Of a stretch of 64,000 nt of DNA, positions 35,956-45,021 are shown one piece after another. The position numbers and the translations under genes were made by a program. The notes beneath the pieces were generated by a model that saw only the letters and a list, made by a program, of their open reading frames with translations, had not been told where the DNA came from and made no database searches. Position 1 is the first letter of the stretch; every line of letters begins with the position of its first letter. The DNA comes from Brachyspira alvinipulli ATCC 51933 (GTDB lineage: Bacteria > Spirochaetota > Brachyspiria > Brachyspirales > Brachyspiraceae), in assembly GCF_000518245.1 (NCBI RefSeq), contig NZ_KI912403.1, forward strand, positions 499,112 to 563,111, read 5' to 3'.

Positions 35956-36291
35956 TTAAATAAAGTTACTATTAGCAACATTAACAATATCTACATTACC
36001 CCTAGTAGTTGATGCATTATTAGCTCTAGAATTATTTACCTCATTATTATTAGGATTACTATACAATAATGAAATTACTAATGCTAAAACTATTGCCGTA
36101 GATAAAGCAAAAGAAAGCCTAGCAGAAGTCATAAAGGCATAGAATGGATTTATATCATTTTTCCTCATACTTTCCATTTTTGCCCTTTGAAGCATATACT
36201 GCCATTCTCTATCCGGCAAATTTGGCAAATTGAAACTATCTCTCTTCTTTTCAATTTTGCTCTTAAATTGCATCATCTCATGTAGTTTCAT
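35956..36291 (-). CDS. Probable anti-sigma factor, single-pass membrane protein
   Basis: The 111-residue protein has a polar, basic N-terminal half (about 60 residues, MKLHEMMQFKSKIEKKRD start), one transmembrane segment (FALSTAIVLALVISLLY near 60-76) and an Asn/Ser-rich outer tail. It overlaps the sigma factor gene by four bases (ATGA type), which is typical of a sigma/anti-sigma pair. The cytoplasmic part carries no zinc HxxxCxxC motif, so it would be an atypical member. The anti-sigma role rests on position and topology only. Confidence 0.55.
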   Translation of the reverse strand: MKLHEMMQFKSKIEKKRDSFNLPNLPDREWQYMLQRAKMESMRKNDINPFYAFMTSARLSFALSTAIVLALVISLLYSNPNNNEVNNSRANNASTTRGNVDIVNVANSNFI

Positions 36292-36860
36292 AAAAGAGTC
36301 CTTTCTTTTTCTAGTAGCGACTTCATTTTTTTAAGGGCATAAGAATAATTGCTCTTAGCTGAATCGCTTGATATGTTTAATATATCTGCTATTTCTTTAT
36401 ATGAGTAATTCTCATAATACCTCAATATAAAGACATCTCTCTGTTTTCCCTTTAACTTTTTAGAAGCATTATAAATTTTTTCTTGAAGGTATATTCTTTC
36501 ATATTCTCTTTCTGTATTATACCTCTTATCATCAACTACTTCTAATTTTTCTAAATAAGGAGACTCTCTCCTATATGCTTTAGAATACATATTGATAGCT
36601 GTATTACTTATTATACGATACAACCAACCTTTGAAATAATTTCTTTCTTCATATCTATCTATGGCTTTATAAACACGTATTAAAACGTCCTGAGTTAAAT
36701 CCATAGCATCTTCATAATTATGCATAAAACGATATGAAAGATTAAATATATAATTTTTATATCTTGTTAATAATATATCTAATGCTTCACTATCACCTTT
36801 TTTATGTGCTTCTATTAATTCATAATCTTTTAATAATTCTTTCTCTTTACTTACTACCAT
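36288..36860 (-). CDS. ECF-type RNA polymerase sigma factor
   Basis: The 190-residue protein has sigma region 2 (YRFMHNYEDAMDLTQDVLIRVYKAIDRYEERNYFKGWLYRIISN near 43-87) with the usual D-x-x-Q-D-V core, and region 4 (KQRDVFILRYYENYSYKEIADILNISSDSAKS near 138-169) with its helix-turn-helix. There is no region 3, as in all ECF sigma factors. It probably controls an envelope or protein-stress response. The overlap with the membrane protein gene suggests that protein holds it inactive. It lies between clpX and clpC. Confidence 0.9.
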   Translation of the reverse strand: MVVSKEKELLKDYELIEAHKKGDSEALDILLTRYKNYIFNLSYRFMHNYEDAMDLTQDVLIRVYKAIDRYEERNYFKGWLYRIISNTAINMYSKAYRRESPYLEKLEVVDDKRYNTEREYERIYLQEKIYNASKKLKGKQRDVFILRYYENYSYKEIADILNISSDSAKSNYSYALKKMKSLLEKERTLL

Positions 36861-36938
36861 TCCACAAACTCCAATTTATCTCTTCTTAAATAATATACAT
36901 ACATTAATTATAACAAATGTAATGTATTCTAAGTAAAA

Positions 36939-38753
36939 TCAAGCCATATAGCTTTGCTCATCTTTGGAGAAATTTTTATTAGAATTGTCTAACTTTTTCT
37001 CCTCTATGCTTGAATTTACTGACTCTTTCTCACTAAACACCTTTTCTAAATCATATTTAGTAAGTGTTAAAGTGTTGCCTTTTATCCTGTCCAAATTAAA
37101 AAGTATATTAACCATTGCTGTTTCAACTATACTCTTTAATGATCTAGCTCCCATATTCATGCTGGAAGCCTTATCAACTATATAGTTTACAGCATCAGCG
37201 GTAATTGTCAACTTCTTTCCTATACTTTTAAAAAAATTTGTATATTTTATGATAGGAGATTCCGAAGTTTTTGCCAATATATCTCTTAAATTATCCTTAG
37301 TAAGTTCATTTAATGTTACAATTATCGGAATTCTGCCTATAAATTCAGGTATCATACCATATTTTTCTATATCTTTTACATCAACCTGACTTAATATCCT
37401 ATTTTTCTGAAGTTTATTAATTACAGCATTGGATCCAAAACCTAAACTACTCTCTCCTTTTAAACGCATTTTTATAATATCATCAAGACCTACAAAAGCT
37501 CCTCCAAATATAAACAATATATTTTTAGTATTCATAATTATTCCATCACTGGAATGCATCATACGTCTATCTCCAAACTCAGGAACCCTTATATCCTCTC
37601 CATTCATCATAGAAAGTAATGCCTCTTGAACAGCTTTATCTGATGGATTTCCTGTAGTAGACTGATGGGCATCTGCTTTGGCTATCTTATCAACCTCATC
37701 TAAAAATACTATACCATGCTGTGCTTTATCCAAATCCCCATTAGCTTTTCTGTATAAATTATATAAAACAACCTCAACATCATCTCCTACATATCCAGTT
37801 TCTGTAAGGGTTGTTACATCAGCACGAGCAAACGGTAATCCTAAAATATCCGCCAAAGTTTTTACCAAATAAGTCTTACCTACTCCTGTGGGACCTATCA
37901 TTAATATATTAGATCTAAAAGGTATTTCTTTATTTCCATTTATTCTTAAACAATGCAAATAAGCATGAACAGCTAACACTTTTTTAGCATCATCCTGACC
38001 TATAACTGTTTTATCAAGTTCTGATACTATCTCTTTAGGAGTTAAAATATCTGATTTTGAAGATTTCTTCTTATTACCTGATGTACTTGTATCTGATGAA
38101 AATTTCATTATAATCTCTTCACTATTTATAACATTTTCTATTATACTGTAATCATCTTTTTCTAAAAAAGCAAATATAACTTTAGAGTTTACAAATGTTA
38201 CCAATGTATTTGTTACCTCAAGTATACCGCCGCTTGGGTACGGTTCATGAGATAATGAAAATATACCGCTAGACATTAATTTGCTATTAGAATCAAAATA
38301 ATGATATTTATTTATATAAATATCTGAGTTTAAAGTAATAAGCTCCAATATCCTCCTAATAGATATTGCAGACATAGAATCACCATAAATTGTATATGTT
38401 AAAAGGGAATACAATATAAATCTTTCATCTAAATTCAAATCTCTTTCTGAGATAAATCTTTCTATATTAAAATTATATTTTTTAAAATTAGATATTTTCT
38501 TTACATCGCTTTTTAAAGAATTAATAAGTAATTCTACTTCATTAGCACTATTAACAGTTTTTTCATTATTGGATATCATTTCATCATCATAACCTAAAGC
38601 TCTATCAATGTTACTTGATAGTCTTCTAGTCATATCATTTCTATCTGAAATTAAATTCAATGTATAAACTATTTTTGTAACTATTTCAAAATAATTTTTA
38701 AACGCCTCTTCCCTATCATCATTGTTTATATTTTTATTAGTTCTTTTTTTCAT
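36939..38753 (-). CDS. clpX: ClpX-type AAA+ unfoldase with long N-terminal extension
   Basis: The AAA+ part matches ClpX closely: LTPKEIVSELDKTVIGQDDAKK near 237-258, Walker A GPTGVGKT (about 287-294), the pore loop region TGYVGDDVE, Walker B GIVFLDEVDKIA, a ClpP-contact loop with SSLGFGS, and sensor motifs with IPEFIGRIP. A normal ClpX is about 420 residues with a Cys4 zinc domain of 60 residues. Here residues 1-235 are a long, Cys-free, helical and Asn/Ser-rich region instead. It should unfold substrates for ClpP with altered adaptor binding. It overlaps rimO by one base, so the pair is coupled. Confidence 0.88.
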   Translation of the reverse strand: MKKRTNKNINNDDREEAFKNYFEIVTKIVYTLNLISDRNDMTRRLSSNIDRALGYDDEMISNNEKTVNSANEVELLINSLKSDVKKISNFKKYNFNIERFISERDLNLDERFILYSLLTYTIYGDSMSAISIRRILELITLNSDIYINKYHYFDSNSKLMSSGIFSLSHEPYPSGGILEVTNTLVTFVNSKVIFAFLEKDDYSIIENVINSEEIIMKFSSDTSTSGNKKKSSKSDILTPKEIVSELDKTVIGQDDAKKVLAVHAYLHCLRINGNKEIPFRSNILMIGPTGVGKTYLVKTLADILGLPFARADVTTLTETGYVGDDVEVVLYNLYRKANGDLDKAQHGIVFLDEVDKIAKADAHQSTTGNPSDKAVQEALLSMMNGEDIRVPEFGDRRMMHSSDGIIMNTKNILFIFGGAFVGLDDIIKMRLKGESSLGFGSNAVINKLQKNRILSQVDVKDIEKYGMIPEFIGRIPIIVTLNELTKDNLRDILAKTSESPIIKYTNFFKSIGKKLTITADAVNYIVDKASSMNMGARSLKSIVETAMVNILFNLDRIKGNTLTLTKYDLEKVFSEKESVNSSIEEKKLDNSNKNFSKDEQSYMA

Positions 38754-40081
38754 TAATTTTCTCCTAGCTCCAAATTACCTATTAAATCATATTCTGTATT
38801 ATGAGTTATATTAACTTTAACTATATCTCCAACCTTAATATCATAGTTCTTTTCATTATATATCTCAACATACCCGTCAACTTCCGGAGCATCATAAATA
38901 CTTCTTCCTATAAACTTATTATCCTCTTCTCTTTCCACCAAAACATCTATTGTACTGCCTACTAATCTTTCTAATCTTTTTTCAGATACTTCTATAGCAA
39001 CTCTCATAAGTTTTTCTCTAAGAAGCATTTTTTTTCTTTTGCTTATTTTTGGTTTATCTATATTTAATGCTTTGGTATTTTCTTCCTCAGAATATGTAAA
39101 TACTCCAACTCTGTCTAATTCCGCATTTCTAACAAACTTTATTAATTTATTAAAAGACTCTTTTGTTTCTCCAGGAAAACCTACTATTAACGAAGTTCTT
39201 ATAACAGCATTATTATCATAACTTCTAATCTTTTTAATCATCTCTCTATAAAATTTATAGCCTCTTGAACCTCTGTTCATATCTTTTAATATTGATTTAT
39301 CAACATGCTGCAAAGGTATATCAAAATAAGGCAAAACTTTATCTATATTAAAAAACGCCTCTATTATTTCATCATTTAAAACTACAGGATTTTGATATAA
39401 AACTCTTATCCATTCTATGCCTTCAACTTTTGAAAGTGCTTTAAGTAAATCCGGCAAGGCTAATTTTTTATATATATCATATCCGTAAAATGTTGTCTCC
39501 TGTGCTATTAAATTAATCTCTTTAGCACCATTTTTAGCATAATTTTCAGCTTCTTTTACTATATCTTCAATCTTTCTGCTTCTATGCTCACCTCTAATAC
39601 TAGGTATAGCACAAAAACTACAATTAGCATGGCATCCGTCACTTATTCTTATATAAACACTATACTTAGTACCAGTATTTACTCTATCACCATACTCTTT
39701 ATATTCAGTATTTTCTTTTGCATCATGAAAACCATCTTCTTCTATAGCTTTTAATATATTCTCTAAATCATATATACCTATAGCAGAATCAACTTCCTTA
39801 AACATATCAAGAAAATTATCTTTATATCTTTCACTCATGCATCCGGATACTATCAACCTTTTGCATTTTCCATATTTCTTATATATAGAATGATCAAATA
39901 TAGCGTCAATAGACTCTTTTTTTGAATCCTCTATAAAAGCACATGTATTTATAATAATAATATCAGCTTCTTCAGGATTATTAGTTATATTAAAGCCTTT
40001 TTTTTCTAATATGGCTAGTATGTGTTCTCCATCAACCGTATTTTTTTCACATCCTAAACTATGTAAATATATATTTTGCAA
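38753..40081 (-). CDS. rimO: Ribosomal protein S12 methylthiotransferase
   Basis: The 442-residue radical-SAM enzyme adds a methylthio group to an Asp of ribosomal protein S12. The first cluster is bound by C11, C47 and C81 in the N-terminal methylthiotransferase domain. The radical SAM motif C150-x3-C154-x2-C157 lies in SDGCHANCSFCAIP. A C-terminal TRAM domain follows (from about 375). The N-terminus LHSLGCEKNTVDGE is characteristic of RimO rather than MiaB. Its stop codon overlaps the start of the clpX-type gene (TAATG), so the two are cotranslated. Confidence 0.9.
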   Translation of the reverse strand: MQNIYLHSLGCEKNTVDGEHILAILEKKGFNITNNPEEADIIIINTCAFIEDSKKESIDAIFDHSIYKKYGKCKRLIVSGCMSERYKDNFLDMFKEVDSAIGIYDLENILKAIEEDGFHDAKENTEYKEYGDRVNTGTKYSVYIRISDGCHANCSFCAIPSIRGEHRSRKIEDIVKEAENYAKNGAKEINLIAQETTFYGYDIYKKLALPDLLKALSKVEGIEWIRVLYQNPVVLNDEIIEAFFNIDKVLPYFDIPLQHVDKSILKDMNRGSRGYKFYREMIKKIRSYDNNAVIRTSLIVGFPGETKESFNKLIKFVRNAELDRVGVFTYSEEENTKALNIDKPKISKRKKMLLREKLMRVAIEVSEKRLERLVGSTIDVLVEREEDNKFIGRSIYDAPEVDGYVEIYNEKNYDIKVGDIVKVNITHNTEYDLIGNLELGEN

Positions 40082-40174
40082 TCAATTATCCTCTTTATAA
40101 ACATTCTTATATATTAAGTAAAATAATTAAAATGTCAATTATTATATTAAATAAAAAGTAATAATTTTTAATTT

Positions 40175-40222
40175 ATGGGGGCTAGCCCCCATACCCCCAC
40201 TTCTTTTGTTGTTACAAAGAAG
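40175..40222. repeat. GC-rich palindromic intergenic repeat element
   Basis: An 18-bp perfect palindrome with five consecutive G and C (40175-40192) is followed by ATACCCCCA and a second imperfect hairpin (CTTCTTTTGT with ACAAAGAAG, 40200-40222). It stands out from the AT-rich surroundings. The two-hairpin layout suggests a mobile miniature repeat. Other copies lie outside this window. Confidence 0.55.
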
Positions 40223-40258
40223 CAAAAAAACTGCATATTTATACAATAGGTATATTTA

Positions 40259-40564
40259 CTATTTATACTGTTGGCATTTCATTTCTATATTTTTAACTAA
40301 ATTAATTAAATCATCTTTTTTAAAAACTAAATTTAACTCATCATAATCATTATGATAATTTTTATCAAAATCATTATAATTATATAATATTTTTTGTAAA
40401 AAAATATTTAATTTATCACTAATTTTTATAACATTTCCTTTTTTTCTAAAATATATAAAAACATTATATTCATCATCTGTATTATTAATATAAATTTCAA
40501 TAACTAACTCATTTTCATTATCATAAAAATATCTTTCTAAACTCAAACATATAGCTATTGTCAT
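40259..40564 (-). CDS. Small hypothetical protein coupled to the PD-(D/E)XK gene
   Basis: The 101-residue acidic, Asn/Asp/Tyr-rich protein has no signal peptide or membrane segment. It overlaps the upstream PD-(D/E)XK gene by four bases, with its ATG inside the stop region, so it is translated with it. Two-gene nuclease cassettes of this kind often encode a partner or antitoxin. I do not recognise a family, and this partner role is inference. A GC-rich repeat element lies between it and rimO. Confidence 0.5.
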   Translation of the reverse strand: MTIAICLSLERYFYDNENELVIEIYINNTDDEYNVFIYFRKKGNVIKISDKLNIFLQKILYNYNDFDKNYHNDYDELNLVFKKDDLINLVKNIEMKCQQYK

Positions 40565-41331
40565 TCAGGTTTTTTAATATAAGATTTAAAAATATTTAAA
40601 TTCAAATCACTTTTTAATTCATTAGCCTTATACTCAAACAATTTCCTAACTTCACAAATATTAGAAAAAATATTTTCAATCTTACTATATTTATTTTCAT
40701 CTTTTAAAAGTTCCAAAAAATCTTTATTCATATTTCCTCCTCTGCTAATAAATAAAATATTATCCAAAAAATCATATAGAAAATAATAATATTTATTATG
40801 GATTAAAGATTTTTTATATTTTTTCAAATTAAATAAAATTTTATCCGCTAATTCTTTGTGAGAAATATTAATAACATTATTATTATATTTATTAGTTTTA
40901 GAAAGAACTATCAATATACCTTTTTTATTTTCTTGTGTAGACAATGATTTTATATGATTATGATATTCTTCTAAATCATTATTTAAAATTGCCTCTATTT
41001 TTGTCTCAATTCCAATTATATAATGTTCGCTTTTTATAAGTATATCTATTAGCTTACCATTTATTGTCGATTCTTCTCTAATAATATATTGTGTATAATC
41101 ATCAATAATATTAATAATATTTTTTTCTTTTTCTTTTAAAATTTCTAATAATGATGTAAAAACTAAATTGCCAAAATTATGACATTCATCACTATTCATA
41201 AAAAAAGCAAGTACATTATTAAAAACTATTTCATAGTGAGGAAATCCAGAAATCTCAAAAAAATTTTTTTTAGACTTCGTAATTTCTATTATTTCATATT
41301 TATTTAAAAAATTTTCTAAATTATCTTCCAT
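40561..41331 (-). CDS. PD-(D/E)XK nuclease-superfamily protein
   Basis: The 256-residue cytoplasmic protein has the catalytic pattern D96 in GKLIDILIKS, then E109-T-K111 in YIIGIETKIEAI, the D...ExK signature of the PD-(D/E)XK nucleases (PDDEXK_4-like). An upstream glutamate (E34 in HYEIVF) and a following LNNDLEEYHNHI motif fit the same fold. Residues 1-80 are helical. Such genes are found as solitary genes in many bacteria and are suspected defence or repair nucleases. It is coupled by four bases to a small downstream gene. Biological role unknown. Confidence 0.7.
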   Translation of the reverse strand: MEDNLENFLNKYEIIEITKSKKNFFEISGFPHYEIVFNNVLAFFMNSDECHNFGNLVFTSLLEILKEKEKNIINIIDDYTQYIIREESTINGKLIDILIKSEHYIIGIETKIEAILNNDLEEYHNHIKSLSTQENKKGILIVLSKTNKYNNNVINISHKELADKILFNLKKYKKSLIHNKYYYFLYDFLDNILFISRGGNMNKDFLELLKDENKYSKIENIFSNICEVRKLFEYKANELKSDLNLNIFKSYIKKPE

Positions 41332-41353
41332 AGAATAATAATCTCATAATAAT

Positions 41354-42670
41354 TTATTTTGTATCAGACATAATCAAGTTATATCTAGTAGAATCATTCA
41401 AATTCTTAACCCATTTTACAGTCTTATTAACTGTCTCTCCAGAGGCTCCAACATTTATAATCTTACCATTAACTTTAACAACAACCTCTCCCGCATTACC
41501 AATAGTAAGCATAACAACATCTTTAGCTTCTAAATATAAAGTCTTGCCGCTTAACAGGTTTGTAGTAGCAGGTCTATTGGAGTCTATAAAATATCTTACA
41601 TATACAAAATGTTTAGCAGTTATCTCTATTCTAATATCGATTTTTTCTGTATCCTGTTCTATATATGTTTCTCCATTAATAACTAACAAATTAGTTGAAA
41701 CTGTATCATCATACATTTCATTAGTTATATCCGGAGTTTGAATCTCATTACTATATCCCGTATTAACCATTTGATTTTCTTCTAATTTTTCCATTTCAAC
41801 TGTAGCTAAATCATCATAAACTTCAATAACACTAATTCTAAAATCATTAATTCCATTTCCATTTAAATCTAATATTATAGGGCTGCTCTTAGAAAAAGAT
41901 AAATCCTGACCATTAATATTTATATGAACCACGTTTCCTATAGTATTAAATTTGATAGTAGCAGATATACCAAGAGGTTTAAAGTATATAACATCTCCAA
42001 CTTTAACATTCTGCTTAGCCTTACTATCAACTATATTTCTTGCTATTTCGACATCATTTCTATTCTGCTTTTTATTTCTTGAGAATAAACCTAATATATT
42101 ATCTCTATTTACAACTATAACAGCTATAACGACAATAATAGCTAATACAATAATAATATTAGGCATTATAGATCTATTATTATTTCTCAATTTATTCAAG
42201 TCTCTTTTAGCCATGAATAATAAATCAGTTTCAGCATTGCTATTTAAATTTATATTTTTATTTTTTTTGTTAGTTTCTTTTATAGTTTTTTCTTCATTTT
42301 TTGTATTATCTTTTATTACAGTTTCTTTATTCGTTGTATCATTTTCTTTTTGTGTTTCATCTTTATTAACTATTGCAGGTTCTTTTATTTTTTTTATATT
42401 TTTTTGATTCTTAATTAAAGTTTGTTCAGAATTTGCTCCATTTCTTTGAAGATTATATCTTTCTAGCACCATTTCAGCATCTAATGAAAGTTTATCACTT
42501 AAGTTTTTAATAAAACCTTTAACATATATTTCACCAGGCAAAGCATCAAATTCCTCATTTTCAAGTGCTTTTATAAATCTAGCAACTATATGCGTACTAG
42601 CCTCAAGCTCTTCTATACTAAGACCTTTTTTCTCTCTGGCATTCTTTAATATTTGACCTATAGTTTCCAT
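41354..42670 (-). CDS. rodZ: RodZ-like cytoskeletal membrane protein
   Basis: The start at 42670 (438 residues, METIGQILKNAREKKG) is preferred over a TTG at 42685 because AAGGA precedes it at good spacing. Residues 1-70 form the RodZ HTH_25 domain, which links to MreB. Then comes a long Lys/Asn/Thr-rich linker, one transmembrane segment (IVLAIIVVIAVIVV near 175-190) and a large periplasmic part with beta structure and a DUF4115-like end (near 350-438). It should help maintain cell shape and cell-wall growth. It is in a minus-strand pair with the lolA gene, 22 bases apart. Confidence 0.8.
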   Translation of the reverse strand: METIGQILKNAREKKGLSIEELEASTHIVARFIKALENEEFDALPGEIYVKGFIKNLSDKLSLDAEMVLERYNLQRNGANSEQTLIKNQKNIKKIKEPAIVNKDETQKENDTTNKETVIKDNTKNEEKTIKETNKKNKNINLNSNAETDLLFMAKRDLNKLRNNNRSIMPNIIIVLAIIVVIAVIVVNRDNILGLFSRNKKQNRNDVEIARNIVDSKAKQNVKVGDVIYFKPLGISATIKFNTIGNVVHININGQDLSFSKSSPIILDLNGNGINDFRISVIEVYDDLATVEMEKLEENQMVNTGYSNEIQTPDITNEMYDDTVSTNLLVINGETYIEQDTEKIDIRIEITAKHFVYVRYFIDSNRPATTNLLSGKTLYLEAKDVVMLTIGNAGEVVVKVNGKIINVGASGETVNKTVKWVKNLNDSTRYNLIMSDTK

Positions 42671-42692
42671 ATAAATCCTTAACAAAAATAAA

Positions 42693-43424
42693 TTAATTAG
42701 AAGGTGCTAAACCATCTTTTAATACCTGCATCTCTTCTGGTATTTCAGGCTCAAAATCCTTATTTGCATTATCATATTTTGGATTATAGCTTATATCAGT
42801 AAATAAATACTCAACAGGAACATTAGTTGGAGTTATTCCCAAAATTCTTATTATCATTCCGTCTTTATCTACCCATAAATGTATCTTTGTAAAACCCGTT
42901 CTATCTACACTTGTTTGTTTTGATGTTAAAAGCATATGATAAGCAGATCTAGTATCATTTCCTGCATAAGATGAACTATCATATTTTGCAATACCTAATT
43001 CAGAATCTTTAAAACTATTAACAGATATTAAATCTCTCTCATTATAAAAATCTATATTAAATTTAGAAGTTAATCTAGATATTCCTGCAGCAGTATAAAT
43101 AGCTCCTACATCACCATAATTTAATTTCTGCTCAGCCACTACATTATTTCTTGGAAATATTATCCATAATGTTTGCCCATTACAGTATATAGATTGTCCA
43201 TTACCGCCTTTAGTATAAAGCATTCTAAAAAGATTAGGGTTCTTAGTTAAAACATTTCCATAAGATATTGAACTGCCATTACGCTCAACAAAATTTGCGG
43301 CAAACCCTTGAATATTTGAGAATCTATTAGATATCATGCTAACAACTTTTTCAGGAGTCATTATTTGAGAGTATGCTTGTGTTGATAAAAATATAAAACT
43401 TATAAATAATATAACTTTCTTCAT
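42693..43424 (-). CDS. lolA: LolA-like outer-membrane lipoprotein carrier
   Basis: The 243-residue product has a signal peptide (residues 1-19, ending AYS) and a LolA-type fold: NIQGFAANFVER near 37-48, LFRMLYTKGGNGQSIYCNGQTLWIIFPRNN near 65-94, and a later TKIHLWVDKDGMIIRIL strand pair. LolA shuttles lipoproteins across the periplasm to the outer membrane. That fits the many lipoproteins in this window. It sits directly upstream of the RodZ-like gene and may be cotranscribed. Family membership is likely, though sequence similarity to characterised LolA appears modest. Confidence 0.75.
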   Translation of the reverse strand: MKKVILFISFIFLSTQAYSQIMTPEKVVSMISNRFSNIQGFAANFVERNGSSISYGNVLTKNPNLFRMLYTKGGNGQSIYCNGQTLWIIFPRNNVVAEQKLNYGDVGAIYTAAGISRLTSKFNIDFYNERDLISVNSFKDSELGIAKYDSSSYAGNDTRSAYHMLLTSKQTSVDRTGFTKIHLWVDKDGMIIRILGITPTNVPVEYLFTDISYNPKYDNANKDFEPEIPEEMQVLKDGLAPSN

Positions 43425-43753
43425 AATAATTAATTTCTCTTCCCTAATATAAAATATACTAAAATAATTTTCTACTAATTTTATATAATATAATAAAAAA
43501 TTATAAAAAACAAGTATTTTATTTTTTATTTAATAACTATATACCAAAAATTAGCAAAAAATAGTTCATAATCATTTTTTGTAAAAAACGATTATAAAAT
43601 TGAATTTTTTATACTTTATATATACTATTACAACATTATAGGAACTATATATTACTTCACATTAATGAAAAATTTAAAATATAAGTTATATTTTAAATAC
43701 AAAAATTATTATCAATTATTGAACCATAATTGTAATATTTAAGGAGGAATAAA
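43425..43753. other. AT-rich intergenic region between divergent genes
   Basis: About 330 bases with no convincing gene or strong hairpin. They carry the upstream regions of lolA and of the small gene at 43754, which has an AAGGAGG ribosome-binding site. Confidence 0.4.
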
Positions 43754-43999
43754 ATGAAAATGAAAAAAATAAACAATACATATTATGATTTATCAAAATC
43801 AAGAACTTTATACAGTAATAGGAGTGCTATTATACAAAATGATGAAGAAATAGTACTATTATTGGGCAATGAAATGCGAAAAGAAAATGTTGTGGATGTA
43901 GAGACATCTGTATATTTATCTTTACCTAGCTTCCTTCGTTTGTATGATACATTAAAAGAAAAACTTGATAAATTTAGAAATGAAGGAAATTTATTATAG
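43754..43999 (+). CDS. Small hypothetical protein
   Basis: The 81-residue protein starts with ATG behind AAGGAGG. It has a beta-rich centre (EEIVLLLGNEMRK, VVDVETSVYLSLPSF) and a C-terminal helix LRLYDTLKEKLDKFRNEG. This resembles, weakly, the DUF3467 pattern (bacterial proteins of about 80-100 residues ending in a helix with KxEKYR). It is followed by a STAS-like gene 30 bases downstream. No specific function can be stated. Confidence 0.5.
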   Translation: MKMKKINNTYYDLSKSRTLYSNRSAIIQNDEEIVLLLGNEMRKENVVDVETSVYLSLPSFLRLYDTLKEKLDKFRNEGNLL

Positions 44000-44029
44000 C
44001 CTAATTTAAAAATTGGAGGTTTGAAATTT

Positions 44030-44392
44030 ATGAATAATAAAGATTATAAATATATAAAGGAATATAAAATTAATTCAAATAAAGACGCTATACTAGTTAT
44101 ATACAAAGATGTTAATATAACAATGTATAATAGTTTATTTAATATATTAAATAGATTACTTGAGAATAATGTTAAAAATATAATAATATACTTTAAAAAT
44201 ATAAAGTATATTATTTCAAATGCTATATATTTAATATTAGAGGTTCAAAAAGTACTTGAATTCAGAAATGGAAAAATCATAATAACTGGATTAAATGAGT
44301 ATGCAAAATGGTCTATAAAATCATGTGAAGCTCATAAAAAAATATATATATCAGATAATATATATGCTGCTATAAAAGAACTTACAGCATAA
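44030..44392 (+). CDS. STAS-domain-like protein
   Basis: I place the start at ATG 44030 (120 residues) because GGAGG lies 10 bases before it. A TTG at 44021 lies almost on the GGAGG and is unlikely. The fold elements follow the SpoIIAA/anti-sigma-antagonist order: KDAILVIYKD, a long helix MYNSLFNILNRLLENNVKNIIIYF, the site YIISNAIYLILEVQKVL, then KIIITGL and a last helix. The conserved DSSG phospho-site is replaced by IISNA, so it is probably not a classical phosphorylatable antagonist. It follows a small gene and ends at a strong terminator. Confidence 0.6.
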   Translation: MNNKDYKYIKEYKINSNKDAILVIYKDVNITMYNSLFNILNRLLENNVKNIIIYFKNIKYIISNAIYLILEVQKVLEFRNGKIIITGLNEYAKWSIKSCEAHKKIYISDNIYAAIKELTA

Positions 44393-44402
44393 TATAAATA
44401 AG

Positions 44403-44438
44403 AAAAGCAAGAAGGAATTATAAATCCCTCTTGCTTTT
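44403..44438. terminator. Rho-independent terminator after the STAS-like gene
   Basis: The stem AAAAGCAAGA/TCTTGCTTTT is extended by AGGA/TCC pairing. The right arm ends in CTTTTG and is T-rich on the plus strand. Confidence 0.7.
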
Positions 44439-44469
44439 GTAAAAAAACTTTTTCTATCATATAAATATA

Positions 44470-44865
44470 CTATCGCTCATTCGTTAATACGGCATTTACA
44501 AAATCCGAATAATTTATATTAGCTAAATTATATACACGTAAAAAACCATTTGTAGCCATTATACTTGAAGCTATTGTAGATCTATTTCCGCTTCTGCAGT
44601 AAACAATATATTCTTTATTTTTGTCTAAAATATCTATTTTTGTTTTAAAATCTGTGTCCATAACATCGATATTAATTGAATTAGGAACACTTCCAGACAT
44701 ATATTCCTTAGGAGTTCTTACATCTAATAAAACTAGATTTGTTGACTTACTCATAATATCTAATGCTTTTTTAATATTAATATTATTATAAGCCTTCTTA
44801 GAACATGAAAGAATTATGAATAAAAATATCATAATAATACTAAAATACAATAAATACTTTTTCAT
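44470..44865 (-). CDS. Rhodanese-domain lipoprotein
   Basis: The 131-residue product has a lipoprotein signal with lipobox LSC (Cys21) and a single rhodanese domain: LVLLDVRTPKEYMSGSVPNSINIDV near 44-68 and the active-site loop CRSGNRS with Cys90. It should transfer sulfur or act as a persulfide carrier on a membrane surface. It is convergent with the STAS-like gene. The substrate and partner are unknown. Confidence 0.82.
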   Translation of the reverse strand: MKKYLLYFSIIMIFLFIILSCSKKAYNNINIKKALDIMSKSTNLVLLDVRTPKEYMSGSVPNSINIDVMDTDFKTKIDILDKNKEYIVYCRSGNRSTIASSIMATNGFLRVYNLANINYSDFVNAVLTNER

Positions 44866-45021
44866 ACTTAAATATTCCTTAAATATATTATGTTAATTAA
44901 TAATATTATATTTCTATATTTTGTCAAATAATTTTAATAATAAAATTACAATTTTATATTTTTAATCTTATTATGTTTTATATAGTATAGAGAATAATTA
45001 TATAATTGCAGGATTGTACTA

